This document shows, one piece after another, positions 53,365 to 61,304 of a DNA stretch of 64,000 nucleotides; the first letter of the stretch is position 1; each line of letters starts with the position of its first letter. The position numbers were made by a program, and so were the translations under genes. A model generated the notes under the pieces. That model searched no databases, was not told where the DNA came from, and was given only the letters and a program-made list of their open reading frames with translations. Source of the stretch: Palsa-504 sp963769715 (GTDB lineage Bacteria; Actinomycetota; Actinomycetes; Streptosporangiales; Streptosporangiaceae); assembly GCA_963769715.1 (NCBI GenBank), contig CAVYNE010000006.1, positions 1-64,000 on the forward strand, written 5' to 3'.

Positions 53365-54090
53365 GTGGTCGCTTCATGCGAGCACGGCGCCCAGTGCCAC
53401 GACGGGACGGAGCCTTCGCTGGCTTCGGCACCCGAGGCGTCCCGGGCCTGGCTGCTGATCGAGCATCCGGGGCCGTGGCCGTATGAGGCCGCCGACGCCC
53501 AGCTGCCGGCGCCGCTTCGCGCCCTGGTCGTCTCCGCCGTGGAGCTGGGCATCCGGGTCCAGATGATCCGCAGGCCGGGCCGTCGCCAGGTCGGCGACGT
53601 GCGCCGCGTGTTCGCCGGCTGGACCGCGGGCCGTGAGCCCTGGCTGCGGTTCGGGTCGGTGTCGGCGACGTCACCTGCGCTAGCCGAACGCGACCTGAAG
53701 GAGCTGGCGGCCGGGATCACGCCGACGTTCGGGTCACCGGCCGGCGCTCCGGTCTTCCTCGTTTGCACGCACGGCCGGCACAGCACCTGCTGCGCGCGGT
53801 TCGGTGCGCCGCTCGCGCAGGCGCTGGCCGCCCGGCATCCCGGGCAGATCTGGGAGACGACGCACGTCGGCGGCCACCGGTTCGCCGCCAACCTGGTGAT
53901 CTTGCCGCACGGCCTGTACTACGGCCCGGTGGGCCTCGACGCGGCCACCGCCGCGATCAGCGCCTACCAGCGCGGCGCGGTCGCGCCCGGACGCTACCGG
54001 GGCCGGGCCGGCCAGCCTAAGCCGGCCCAGGAAGCCGAGCACGCGCTGCTGACCCGGACGGGGTCCCTGCCGCTCGGGGCCCTGGGGTAG
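53365..54090 (+). CDS. Sucrase/ferredoxin-like (Suc_Fer) family protein
   Basis: This 241-residue protein matches the Suc_Fer-like family: AWLLIEHPGPWPYEA near the N-terminus and the C-terminal thioredoxin-like ferredoxin part with VCTHGRHSTCCARFGAPLAQ...WETTHVGGHRFAANLVILPHG. The Cys and His residues are those expected to hold a [2Fe-2S]-type cluster in related proteins. GTG 53365 is preferred because GGAGG lies 9 nt upstream; a TTG at 53356 would abut the ribosome site. Substrate unknown. Confidence 0.9.
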   Translation: MVASCEHGAQCHDGTEPSLASAPEASRAWLLIEHPGPWPYEAADAQLPAPLRALVVSAVELGIRVQMIRRPGRRQVGDVRRVFAGWTAGREPWLRFGSVSATSPALAERDLKELAAGITPTFGSPAGAPVFLVCTHGRHSTCCARFGAPLAQALAARHPGQIWETTHVGGHRFAANLVILPHGLYYGPVGLDAATAAISAYQRGAVAPGRYRGRAGQPKPAQEAEHALLTRTGSLPLGALG

Positions 54091-54121
54091 CGCCGCTGGC
54101 GTCCCTGGGGTAACTGGGCTC

Positions 54122-54160
54122 ACGCTCCGAACGCTCCGAACGCTCCGAACGCTCCGAACG
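54122..54160. repeat. 9-bp tandem repeat, 4 units, between convergent genes
   Basis: acgctccga occurs four times followed by acg, in the gap between the Suc_Fer-like stop and the EamA stop. Confidence 0.95.
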
Positions 54161-54238
54161 TGAAGCGGGGCCCGGCGGGCGTCAGGAGCGCGGCCGACGG
54201 GGTGACGGACCAGACGGCGCCGCTGTGCTGGAAGTACA

Positions 54239-55168
54239 TCAATCCTTCCCTTCGCGGAAGCCGAACGCCAGGCCGGCCGCGACGACCGCGATGCCGGCCC
54301 ACACCAGCGGCCTGGGCGCCGGGCCGCCGAGCAGGACGCCGGTGGCGGCTGCGGCGACGGGAGCCACGCCGGTCAGCAGGCCGGCCCGGCTGGCCCCCAG
54401 CCGCCGGACACTGGAATACCACAGGACGAAGGCCGCCGCCGTGACCGCGACGGCCAGGTAGCCGACGGCGAGCCAGTCCGGCCCGTTCAGCCGCGTCACG
54501 GCGACTGGTCCTTCCCGCGCCACCCCCAGCACGGCGAACATCACCGTGGCGAGCCAGGTAGCGTGCACCGACACCCCCCACGGGCCGTGCCGGCCCAGGA
54601 CCGGTATGGCCAGCAGGGTGAATCCGGCTTCGCCACCGAAGACCACGGCGGCCCAGGCCACGCCGGTCGTGTCGGTACGGCCGAGACCTTGGACCAGACC
54701 GGCGCCGCAGGTCACCACCAGCGCGGCGGCCACCATTGTGGAGCGGGGCCGGGTTCCCTCGAGCAGCGGCCCGATCACGGCCAGCAGCGCGGGGACGCAG
54801 GCTACGGCCACGCCGAGAACGGCGGGTTCGGCATGCCGGGAGCCCTCTACCAGTGCCAGGTTGAACACCACCAGGCCGGTTACGGCGATGCCGGACAGCC
54901 ACAGCCACTCCGCGCCGTGCGGCCGGCTCAACCGGTGGCCGGTGAGCCGGGCGAGCGCGACCAGCAGCAGGCAGGCCGCACCGTACCGCATCGCCTCGGC
55001 GGTGAAGACCGGCGTTCCGGCGAGCACCGAGGAGACTGCAACGCTGCCGCCCACGCAGACCATGGCCGTGGCCCCGGCGGCCACGCCGGCCGCCGTACCC
55101 TGCGCAGGAGCGTCGACGGGGACCTCGGCGAGCGGCGCGGGAACATCGGGAGCGCGGAGACCAGGCAC
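54239..55168 (-). CDS. EamA-family (DMT superfamily) transporter
   Basis: A drug/metabolite-type exporter of about 309 residues with ten predicted membrane helices in two EamA repeats (for example ATAMVCVGGSVAVSSVLAG, FTAEAMRYGAACLLLVALAR, GLVVFNLALVEGSRHAEPA, LPLLEG-like VIGPLLEGTRPRS). GTG 55168 is preferred over TTG 55234, because the latter would place a palindromic operator and the promoter of the divergent MocR gene inside the coding sequence. EamA exporters are commonly controlled by a divergent MocR regulator. Substrate unknown, perhaps an amino acid or vitamin-B6-related compound. Confidence 0.9.
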   Translation of the reverse strand: MPGLRAPDVPAPLAEVPVDAPAQGTAAGVAAGATAMVCVGGSVAVSSVLAGTPVFTAEAMRYGAACLLLVALARLTGHRLSRPHGAEWLWLSGIAVTGLVVFNLALVEGSRHAEPAVLGVAVACVPALLAVIGPLLEGTRPRSTMVAAALVVTCGAGLVQGLGRTDTTGVAWAAVVFGGEAGFTLLAIPVLGRHGPWGVSVHATWLATVMFAVLGVAREGPVAVTRLNGPDWLAVGYLAVAVTAAAFVLWYSSVRRLGASRAGLLTGVAPVAAAATGVLLGGPAPRPLVWAGIAVVAAGLAFGFREGKD

Positions 55169-55183
55169 GACGCTACGGTATGA

Positions 55184-55227
55184 ACCGGATGGTCCGGTGA
55201 ACAGGGCCAATGGAGCATCTTTATAGT
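55184..55227. promoter_or_regulatory. Divergent control region: palindrome plus -10 box for the MocR gene
   Basis: ACCGGA-TGG-TCCGGT (55184-55198) is a perfect 6-bp inverted repeat. TATAGT at 55222-55227 lies 7 nt before the MocR ATG at 55234, so the transcript probably starts at the ATG (leaderless). The palindrome sits upstream of that -10 and about 16 bp before the EamA GTG, a typical place for MocR binding. Confidence 0.5.
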
Positions 55228-55233
55228 AGACCA

Positions 55234-57297
55234 ATGACAGTCACGGACAGCGGAGCGGACTTCCTGCAGCTGAGCCCGGCGGCGGCGCCGGTGCGCGGGC
55301 TGACCGGCTGGCTGGCCGACGCCATCCGGGTCGCCATCATCGACGGGCGCCTGCAGGCCGGGGCGCCGTTGCCCGCGACGCGGCTGCTGGCCGGCGACCT
55401 GGGCGTGTCGCGGGGTGTGATCGTCGAGGCCTACCAGCGGCTCGCCGACGAGGGGCTGGTCAGCGCGCGCTCCGGAGCCGGGACACGGGTCCTCGGGATC
55501 TCCCGGCAGGCGCCGGGGCTCTGGCCGGCACAGGCGCGGCCCGAGCCGACGGGTCCGCCGGCGGAGCAGCCCGATCTCGCGCTGCTGCCGCAGCGCTGGC
55601 GGGCGCGAGCCGAGATCGACCTGTCCCCCGGCGTGCCTGACCTGTCCGGGTTCCCGCGCGCCGCCTGGCTACGCGCCGAAAAGGTGGTGCTCGAGCAGGC
55701 CAGCGTGGCCGACCTCGGCTACGGCGATCCGCGCGGCAGCCGGTGGCTGCGGACGGAGCTCTCAGGCTGGCTCGCGCGCACCCGCGGGCTGCGCGCCGAT
55801 CCGGACGACATCATCGTCGTCACCGGGGTGGCTCAGGCCCTGGCTCTGCTGGCGCGGGTGCTGCGGGACCTAGGCGAGATCGCGGTCGAGGATCCGGGCT
55901 CGCGCGGATCCCGCGTGGAGCTGGCCTACTGGGGCCTGCGCCCGGTGCCGGTCCCGGTGGACGAGCACGGGCTCCAGGTCGACGACCTGGCCCGCGGCGA
56001 CCAGCGAGCGGTGCTACTCACGCCCGCGCACCAGTTCCCCACCGGAGTGGTGCTGTCCCCGCGACGCCGCCGCGACCTGCTGGACTGGGCCGCCGGGGCC
56101 GATGCCCTGATCGTCGAGGACGACTACGACGCGGAGTACCGCTACGACCGAGCACCGGTGCCGGCGCTGCAGGCCTCGGCGCCCGGCCTGGTCGCCTACG
56201 CCGGCAGCACCTCCAAGACGCTGGCCCCCGGCATGCGCCTGGGCTGGCTGATCCCGCCCGGCTGGCTGCACGCCAACGTGGTCGAGGCCAAGCACGCCAG
56301 CGACCTGGGCAGCCCCGCGCTGCCGCAGCTGGTGCTGGCCCGGCTGATCGCGAACGGCGAGCTCGAGCAGCACATCCGGGGTGTCCGCAAGCGGCAGCGG
56401 AGCCGGCGCGACGCCCTGCTCCGAGCGCTGCGCGAGCACCTGCCCGCCGCCCGCGTCCAGGGCATCGCGGCGGGACTTCACCTGCTCATCACGTTCCCGG
56501 GGCTGGCCGGGCCGGACACCGACCTGGCGGAGGCGATCCTGCGAGCCGGGGTGCTCGTCCACCCGCTGTCCTGGCACCGTCAGCGGCCGGGGGTACCCGG
56601 GATCGTTCTGGGATACGCCGCGCACCCCCCTGATCAGTTGCACGAGGCCACGCGGCGGATCGCGCAGGTCCTAAGCGGTCGCAGGTCCTTAGCGGGGGGT
56701 AGGGGCGACCGGTCCCCCGGCCGCCTGAGCCGCCATGACGCGCTTGGCGTCGGCGCGCCGATGCCGCCGGGCCACAGTCCGCAGCTGGCTGATGCGCGCC
56801 GCCCCGGCCAGGCCGACCAGAAGCACACCGCAGACGGCCGCAAGCAGCAGGGCCACGCCGAGCGGGAGATGCCCGTGCGCGCCCATGTAAGAGATGTCTA
56901 CCTTGGTGCCGTTCTGCAGGATGAAGATCAGCAGGAGCAGCAGGACCACGGCGAAGAAGCCCACCGAGACCCACAGCCCGCTGATCCTGGTGCGCTTGAT
57001 CCTGTGCTCAGGCAGTACCGGTGCGGTCTGGACCGGTGCGGTCTGGACCGGTGCGGTCTGCTCCGGTGCGGTCGGCGGCGGAACCGGCTCGCTGCCCGGG
57101 GGAAGTTCCCCGGTGCCAGGTCCCGTGGGCTGCGGTCCCGTGCTCGGTTTCGTGGGCTGCGGTTTCGTGGTCATCTAAAACCCCCTGATCTGCAGCTGAA
57201 ATACCGCGCACCTTACTGCCCGGCCGGTGAGATCTTATGCATCCCAGGGCCGGGCGACGGGGGCAGGAAGATCCGTCTGCAGTTGCGGGTGTCATAG
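55234..57297 (+). CDS. MocR/PdxR-type GntR regulator with aminotransferase domain, abnormal C-terminal extension
   Basis: An N-terminal GntR winged helix (RVAIIDGRLQAGAPLPATR, LGVSRGVIVEAYQRLADEGL) is linked to a fold-type I aminotransferase-like domain: YGDPRGSRWLRTELSGWLA, PAHQFPTGVVLSPRRR, VEDDYDAEYRYD and the PLP Lys in YAGSTSKTLAPGMRLGW. Family members end near EATRRIAQVLSG (about residue 485). Here the frame continues about 195 more residues, reading antisense through the whole lapA gene, with low-complexity sequence. Either the normal stop has been lost or a frameshift hides it. It diverges from EamA, its probable target. Confidence 0.88.
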   Translation: MTVTDSGADFLQLSPAAAPVRGLTGWLADAIRVAIIDGRLQAGAPLPATRLLAGDLGVSRGVIVEAYQRLADEGLVSARSGAGTRVLGISRQAPGLWPAQARPEPTGPPAEQPDLALLPQRWRARAEIDLSPGVPDLSGFPRAAWLRAEKVVLEQASVADLGYGDPRGSRWLRTELSGWLARTRGLRADPDDIIVVTGVAQALALLARVLRDLGEIAVEDPGSRGSRVELAYWGLRPVPVPVDEHGLQVDDLARGDQRAVLLTPAHQFPTGVVLSPRRRRDLLDWAAGADALIVEDDYDAEYRYDRAPVPALQASAPGLVAYAGSTSKTLAPGMRLGWLIPPGWLHANVVEAKHASDLGSPALPQLVLARLIANGELEQHIRGVRKRQRSRRDALLRALREHLPAARVQGIAAGLHLLITFPGLAGPDTDLAEAILRAGVLVHPLSWHRQRPGVPGIVLGYAAHPPDQLHEATRRIAQVLSGRRSLAGGRGDRSPGRLSRHDALGVGAPMPPGHSPQLADARRPGQADQKHTADGRKQQGHAEREMPVRAHVRDVYLGAVLQDEDQQEQQDHGEEAHRDPQPADPGALDPVLRQYRCGLDRCGLDRCGLLRCGRRRNRLAARGKFPGARSRGLRSRARFRGLRFRGHLKPPDLQLKYRAPYCPAGEILCIPGPGDGGRKIRLQLRVS
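56689..57174 (-). CDS. LapA-domain (DUF1049) membrane protein
   Basis: A 161-residue protein with a Pro/Thr-rich cytoplasmic N-terminus, then RIKRTRISGLWVSVGFFAVV and helix LLLLLIFILQNGTKVDISYM, a second helix (LPLGVALLLAAVCGVLLVGL) and a basic tail (RTVARRHRRADAKRV). This is the two-helix LapA layout. LapA proteins act in lipopolysaccharide assembly in proteobacteria; the actinobacterial role is unknown. A 15-bp array gives TAPVQ repeats at residues about 38-53. It lies wholly antisense to the MocR extension; this is the more credible coding strand there. Confidence 0.85.
   Translation of the reverse strand: MTTKPQPTKPSTGPQPTGPGTGELPPGSEPVPPPTAPEQTAPVQTAPVQTAPVLPEHRIKRTRISGLWVSVGFFAVVLLLLLIFILQNGTKVDISYMGAHGHLPLGVALLLAAVCGVLLVGLAGAARISQLRTVARRHRRADAKRVMAAQAAGGPVAPTPR
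57017..57073 (-). repeat. 15-bp tandem repeat, about 3.8 units, in lapA
   Basis: The unit accggtgcggtctgg, with the last copies diverged (ctccggtgcggtcgg), encodes TAPVQ repeats in the LapA-like protein. Confidence 0.92.
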
Positions 57298-57953
57298 CGC
57301 CCGCGACTGCAGACAAACCGGCGGTTATCAGCCGCCGAGGTAGGCGAGGACGGCGAGGACCCGCCGGTTGTCGTCGTCGGAGGGCGGCCGTCGGCGTCAC
57401 TGGCCACGTGGATCCGCATCGGGCTGTCCAGGGCCAGCGCCCGGATCGCTTCGGCCAGACCGCGGTCGGCCAGCACCGGCGGGTGGATGCCGCGGACCAG
57501 GTCGCGCAGTTCGGCCAGGGCCTTGACCGAGGCGTCCCGGGCCTCGATCAGCAGCGCCCGGGCCGCGACCGGATTGGTGTCGATGATCTGGCCCGCCGCG
57601 TCCAGGGTCATGCCCATGGCCACGAGCCTGGCCTGCGCTCCGTCGTGCAGGTCGCGCTCGATCCGGCGGATCTCGGCCGCCCCCGTATGGAGGGCCTCGG
57701 TGCGGGTCTGGTCCAGGTGACGGACCCGCAGGGCCAGCTCGGCCTGCCCGGTCGGCGCGAGCATGGACCGGGCGAAAAAGCCGTAGCCGCGCATCAGCGA
57801 CGGGGCCGCCCAGAGCCCGAAGGCCGCGCCGGCGATGGCCAGCACGCGGACCTGCAACGAGGCGTAGGGCGCGATCACGCCGAGCCCGCCGAGCGCCAGC
57901 AGCCCGGCGGGCAGGACCGCCAGGATCCAGCCCACGCATCCGTCCACGGTCAC
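57213..57953 (-). pseudogene. Sensor histidine kinase fragment (HisKA_3), truncated at both ends and fused to a response-regulator tail
   Basis: Reading minus, the frame starts inside a kinase sensor/membrane region (VGWILAVLPAGLLALGGLGV), continues through the dimerisation/phosphoacceptor helix IERDLHDGAQARLVAMGMTL (His phosphosite) and RDLVRGIHPPVLADRGL, and stops matching after MRIHVASDADG (about 57385). The HATPase domain is missing. From there another frame reads DDDNRRVLAVLAYLGG then TGA (down to about 57331), which looks like the C-terminus of a NarL-type response regulator. A deletion has therefore joined the two genes. The open frame to 57213 beyond the junction is meaningless. Confidence 0.75.
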
Positions 57954-57973
57954 CCACAGCAGGGCCGTCTGTC

Positions 57974-58171
57974 GTGACCGGACGGGTGGTCCTTACCGTA
58001 GCGAATGCCCTGCAGAACTGGCTGGCCCAGCAGCACTACACGCAGTGGACGTCGTACGAGCCGGCTAGCCGGTTCTGGCACTTCCAGATCATCGAGGGCG
58101 GCTGGCTGCTCGCGCTGTCCGCGGTCGCCATCGCGGCCGCGATCCGGCTGGTGCGCCGCCGCGCCGCCTGA
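57974..58171 (+). pseudogene. Remnant of an ABC-2-type permease C-terminus
   Basis: The 65-residue frame ends with YEPASRFWHFQIIEGGWLLA and LSAVAIAAAIRLVRRRAA, the pattern (x-PASRFWxFQxIExGxLLAL plus a last membrane helix and basic end) that I know from the C-termini of actinobacterial ABC permeases beside two-component systems. The first 20 residues have no match to that pattern, and the rest of the permease is absent. The truncation point (about 57975-58000) is next to the truncated kinase. Confidence 0.55.
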
Positions 58172-58296
58172 TCCAGGAGATCAAAATCATTTGGGCCGAA
58201 CGAGCCTGGTACACGCCAGCCCATCAGCGCCCAGCGCCTGCGGCTTAGCTGACCTTGGCGGGGGTCAACGCCGGATGCATGGGTATGGTCGGTTTC

Positions 58297-58815
58297 ATGG
58301 TGCTCCCACAGCGCAAGGTCCTTCTGCTGGCCGCCGATGACTTCGAGGACTCGGAATTGCTGTACCCGTTGTGGCGGCTGGCCGAGGAGGACGTCGAGGT
58401 GACCGTGGCCGGGCTGGATGACCACCCGGTGCGCGGCAAGAAGGGCCACGGGCCGGTGCCCGTGGACACCACCGTGGACCACGTGGCCGAAGGCGACTTC
58501 GACGCCCTGGTCATCCCGGGCGGCTACGCGCCGGACAAGCTGAGGCGCTCGGAAACCGTGCTGGACCTGGTGCGGGCGTTCGATGACGCGGACAAGCCGA
58601 TCGCCTTCATCTGCCACGCGGGCTGGGTGCCGATCTCGGCCAAGATCATCAAGGGACGCCGGGCCACCAGCGTGGGAGCCATCCGCGACAACATGGTCAA
58701 CGCGGGCGCCGACTGGGTGGACGAGGCCACCGTGGTCGACGGCAACCTCATCTCGGCCCGGACGCCAGCCGATCTTGGCCCGTGGATGAAGGCCCTGCTG
58801 AAGGCGCTGGGCTAA
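58297..58815 (+). CDS. DJ-1/PfpI family protein (type 1 amidotransferase fold)
   Basis: A 172-residue PfpI-type protein: RKVLLLAADDFEDSELLYPL (active-site Glu in DFEDSEL), VIPGGYAPDKLRRSETVLDL and the nucleophile elbow FICHAGWVPISA (Cys followed by His-independent Ala-Gly-Trp). PfpI-like proteins act as proteases, deglycases or stress proteins. ATG 58297 starts at MVLPQRKVLLL; longer starts from 58255 add nothing recognisable. Independent of its neighbours as far as can be seen. Confidence 0.92.
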   Translation: MVLPQRKVLLLAADDFEDSELLYPLWRLAEEDVEVTVAGLDDHPVRGKKGHGPVPVDTTVDHVAEGDFDALVIPGGYAPDKLRRSETVLDLVRAFDDADKPIAFICHAGWVPISAKIIKGRRATSVGAIRDNMVNAGADWVDEATVVDGNLISARTPADLGPWMKALLKALG

Positions 58816-58844
58816 AGGGTGGAGCCCGGGAGTCAGGGGGACGT

Positions 58845-59693
58845 ATGTGCCGCTTGTTCGGGCTGACCGCGGGCGAGGCTCAGGTCAAGGCGACATTCTG
58901 GCTGCTGGACGCGCCCGATTCGCTGCAGGTGCAGAGCCATCGCAACGCCGACGGCGCCGGCCTCGGCTTCTTCGGCCCCACGGGCGAACCCGTGCTCGAC
59001 AAGCAGCCGGAGCCGGCGTTCGGCGACCAGAAGTTCACCCGCGAAGCCAGGCAGGCCGAGTCCTCGGCCTTCGTGGCGCACGTCCGGCTGGCGTCGACGG
59101 GCGGGCGGACGACGGAGAATACCCACCCGTTCGTCATGGACGGCCGCGTGATGGCGCACAACGGCGGCTTCGGTGACCTCGCTCAGCTGGAATCCGAGCT
59201 CGGCCCCTACGCCCGGCTGGTCCTCGGCGATACCGACTCCGAGCGCTACTTCGCGCTGATCACCAAGGAGACCGACGCGCACGGCGGTGACGTCGGGGCC
59301 GGTATCACCGCCGCGGCCAGCTGGATCGCCGAACGCCTGCCGGTCTCGGCGCTGAACGCCATCGTCGCGATGCCCGGCGAGCTGTGGGCGCTACGCTACC
59401 CGGGCCAGCACGCCCTGCACATCCTCGAGCGCCCGGCCGGCCCGGGCCCGGGGGAACCGGGCCTGCATGTCCGCAGCGCGACGTCATCCGTGCACGCACC
59501 CGATCTGGAGCGCACGGCCTCGGTGGTCATTGCATCCGAGCAGCTCGACGGCGAGAGCGGCTGGCGCATGCTCGCCCCCGGCGAGCTCGTGCACGTCCGG
59601 CCCGACCTGTCCGTCGACTCCCAGATCGCGATTCCGCAGCCGCCCGCGCACCTGGTCCCGCTCCCGGCTGACAACCCGAACATCGATACCTGA
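58845..59693 (+). CDS. Class II glutamine amidotransferase (EgtC/YafJ-like)
   Basis: An Ntn-hydrolase amidotransferase domain of 282 residues. ATG 58845 puts the catalytic Cys at position 2 (MCRLFGLTAGE), as the family requires after Met removal. SHRNADGAGLGFFG, AHVRLASTGGRTTENTHPFV, MAHNGGFGDL and LGDTDSERYFALI are the glutamine-binding motifs. The rest of an ergothioneine cluster is absent, so EgtC function is not implied. Confidence 0.93.
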   Translation: MCRLFGLTAGEAQVKATFWLLDAPDSLQVQSHRNADGAGLGFFGPTGEPVLDKQPEPAFGDQKFTREARQAESSAFVAHVRLASTGGRTTENTHPFVMDGRVMAHNGGFGDLAQLESELGPYARLVLGDTDSERYFALITKETDAHGGDVGAGITAAASWIAERLPVSALNAIVAMPGELWALRYPGQHALHILERPAGPGPGEPGLHVRSATSSVHAPDLERTASVVIASEQLDGESGWRMLAPGELVHVRPDLSVDSQIAIPQPPAHLVPLPADNPNIDT

Positions 59694-59884
59694 CCCAGTC
59701 AAGGCCTATCCGCCGGGCCAGCACGGCACTACCTACCCGGGCATGACCCGCGAGAGCGTGTGCGTGCTCGCCGGCGTGCTGCTGATCTCGCGGGTGCGGC
59801 TACCGGGGCACGGCGAAGGCACGACCTGGGACCGGCCGGTCCGCGTAGATGACGAGGTGCTGCCGGCCGCTTTCGCCCATGTTC

Positions 59885-59890
59885 TACGAT
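59885..59890 (+). promoter_or_regulatory. Possible -10 box for a leaderless aminopeptidase transcript
   Basis: TACGAT lies 8 nt before the ATG at 59898, and no ribosome-binding site is present. Together these suggest a leaderless transcript. No convincing -35 box is seen. Confidence 0.35.
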
Positions 59891-59897
59891 GCCTGGC

Positions 59898-61112
59898 ATG
59901 CCTGCCAACGATCGTCTGGAACGCTTCGCCGACCTGGTCGTCCGTATCGGCGCCAATGTCCAGCCCGGCTCGGCTGTCCTGCTCCGGACCGAAATCGCCC
60001 ACCTGGAGATCGCCCGGGCGGTGGTGGAGCGCGCCTACGTCGCTGGCGCCTCGTGGGTCGAGGTCGAGTGGTCGGACGGACCGATCCGGCGTTCGCGGCT
60101 CACCCACGCGGGCATCGAGACGCTGACCAGGACGCGGCCGTGGATGATGGAGCGGACCAGGGCATGGGCGGCCGAGCGGGGCGTCTCCATCACACTCGTC
60201 GGCGATCCTGACCCGCATCTGCTCGACGATATCGATCCGGCGAAGGCGGCCGCGTTCCCGATGGAAGAGGCAATAGCCTACCGGGAGGCGATCCTCGTGC
60301 ACCGGTTGCGCTGGACTGTGGTCCCGGCGCCGAATCCGGGCTGGGCGCAAGAGGTCTTCGGCGAACCAGATGTCGAACGCCTCTGGGAAGCAGTCGCGAC
60401 GGCGATGCGCCTCGACGAGGCCGATCCGGTGGCCAGCTGGCGGGAGCGCGCCGCGGAGCTAGCCGCGCGGGGCCGCGCGCTGAACGCGCTTGACCTGACC
60501 GAGATGCGCTACCGCAGCACCGGTACGGATCTCACGGTCGGGCTCGTACCGGACAGCCGGTGGACCGGTGGCTCCATGGATGACCCGGACGGCGTTACCT
60601 ACATGCCGAACATCCCGACCGAGGAGGTCTTCACGAGTCCCGACCGGCGCCGCGCCGACGGCATGATCAGCCTGACCAAGCCTGTGATCATCGGCGGTCA
60701 GGTGGTCGAGGGGCTGAAGGTCACGTTCTCCAGCGGGCGCATCACCGACATCACCGCGACGTCGGGCGTCGAGGCGGTACGGGCTCAGCTCGATAGCGAC
60801 GAGGGCGCCCGCAGCCTCGGCGAGATCTCGCTCGTTGATCGGGACTCGCGGATCGCGAAGGCCGGCATCCTGTTCCACAACATGCTGTTCGACGAGAACG
60901 CGGCCTGCCACGTCGCGTGGGGGCAGAGCTTCCCGTTCTCGGTGGCGGACGGTCTGGCGAAGAGCAACGAGGAGCGGTATGAGATCGGGCTCAACCGCTC
61001 GGCCGTCCACACCGATGTCGTGATCGGCGGCGAAGGCATGACCGTCACCGGTACGGGCCCGAAGGGCACAGTGGAGATCATCCGCGACGACGGGTGGGTC
61101 CTCAAGACCTGA
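59898..61112 (+). CDS. M29-family aminopeptidase (AmpS/PepS-like)
   Basis: A co-catalytic metalloaminopeptidase of about 404 residues. N-terminal MPANDRLERFADLVVRIGAN, then the M29 signature regions YMPNIPTEEVFTSPDRRRAD (metal Glu), GEISLVDRDSRIAKAGILFH (Glu) and NMLFDENAACHVAWGQ (His), and RSAVHTDVVIGG (His/Asp). All expected ligands are present. ATG 59898 is favoured by the -10 spacing; an in-frame ATG lies three codons upstream. It probably degrades cytoplasmic peptides. Confidence 0.95.
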   Translation: MPANDRLERFADLVVRIGANVQPGSAVLLRTEIAHLEIARAVVERAYVAGASWVEVEWSDGPIRRSRLTHAGIETLTRTRPWMMERTRAWAAERGVSITLVGDPDPHLLDDIDPAKAAAFPMEEAIAYREAILVHRLRWTVVPAPNPGWAQEVFGEPDVERLWEAVATAMRLDEADPVASWRERAAELAARGRALNALDLTEMRYRSTGTDLTVGLVPDSRWTGGSMDDPDGVTYMPNIPTEEVFTSPDRRRADGMISLTKPVIIGGQVVEGLKVTFSSGRITDITATSGVEAVRAQLDSDEGARSLGEISLVDRDSRIAKAGILFHNMLFDENAACHVAWGQSFPFSVADGLAKSNEERYEIGLNRSAVHTDVVIGGEGMTVTGTGPKGTVEIIRDDGWVLKT

Positions 61113-61304
61113 CATCCAGCATGGCGCCAAACTGCAGTACGGGCTCAGGCCGGGAGCGGGGCCGCGGCCGGGTGCTCTTCGGCGGACGCGGGGTGCTTGA
61201 GATACCGCCGATGCCCACCTAGGCGATGACCGCCGTCATCGTCGGCTGGTCGGTGATCGGCGCATGGAGAATGATGACCCGCGACGCGTGACCCAGCCGG
61301 GGTG

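Noticed and set aside
56695..57297. Treating the C-terminal 195 codons of the MocR frame as a functional domain
   Set aside because: Composition is low complexity and is the antisense of a credible membrane protein gene; no recognisable fold.
59697..59880. Small plus-strand frame between the amidotransferase and the aminopeptidase (MTRESVCVLAGVLLISRV...)
   Set aside because: No ribosome site, no family resemblance, and it runs into the aminopeptidase start in another frame; left as noncoding.
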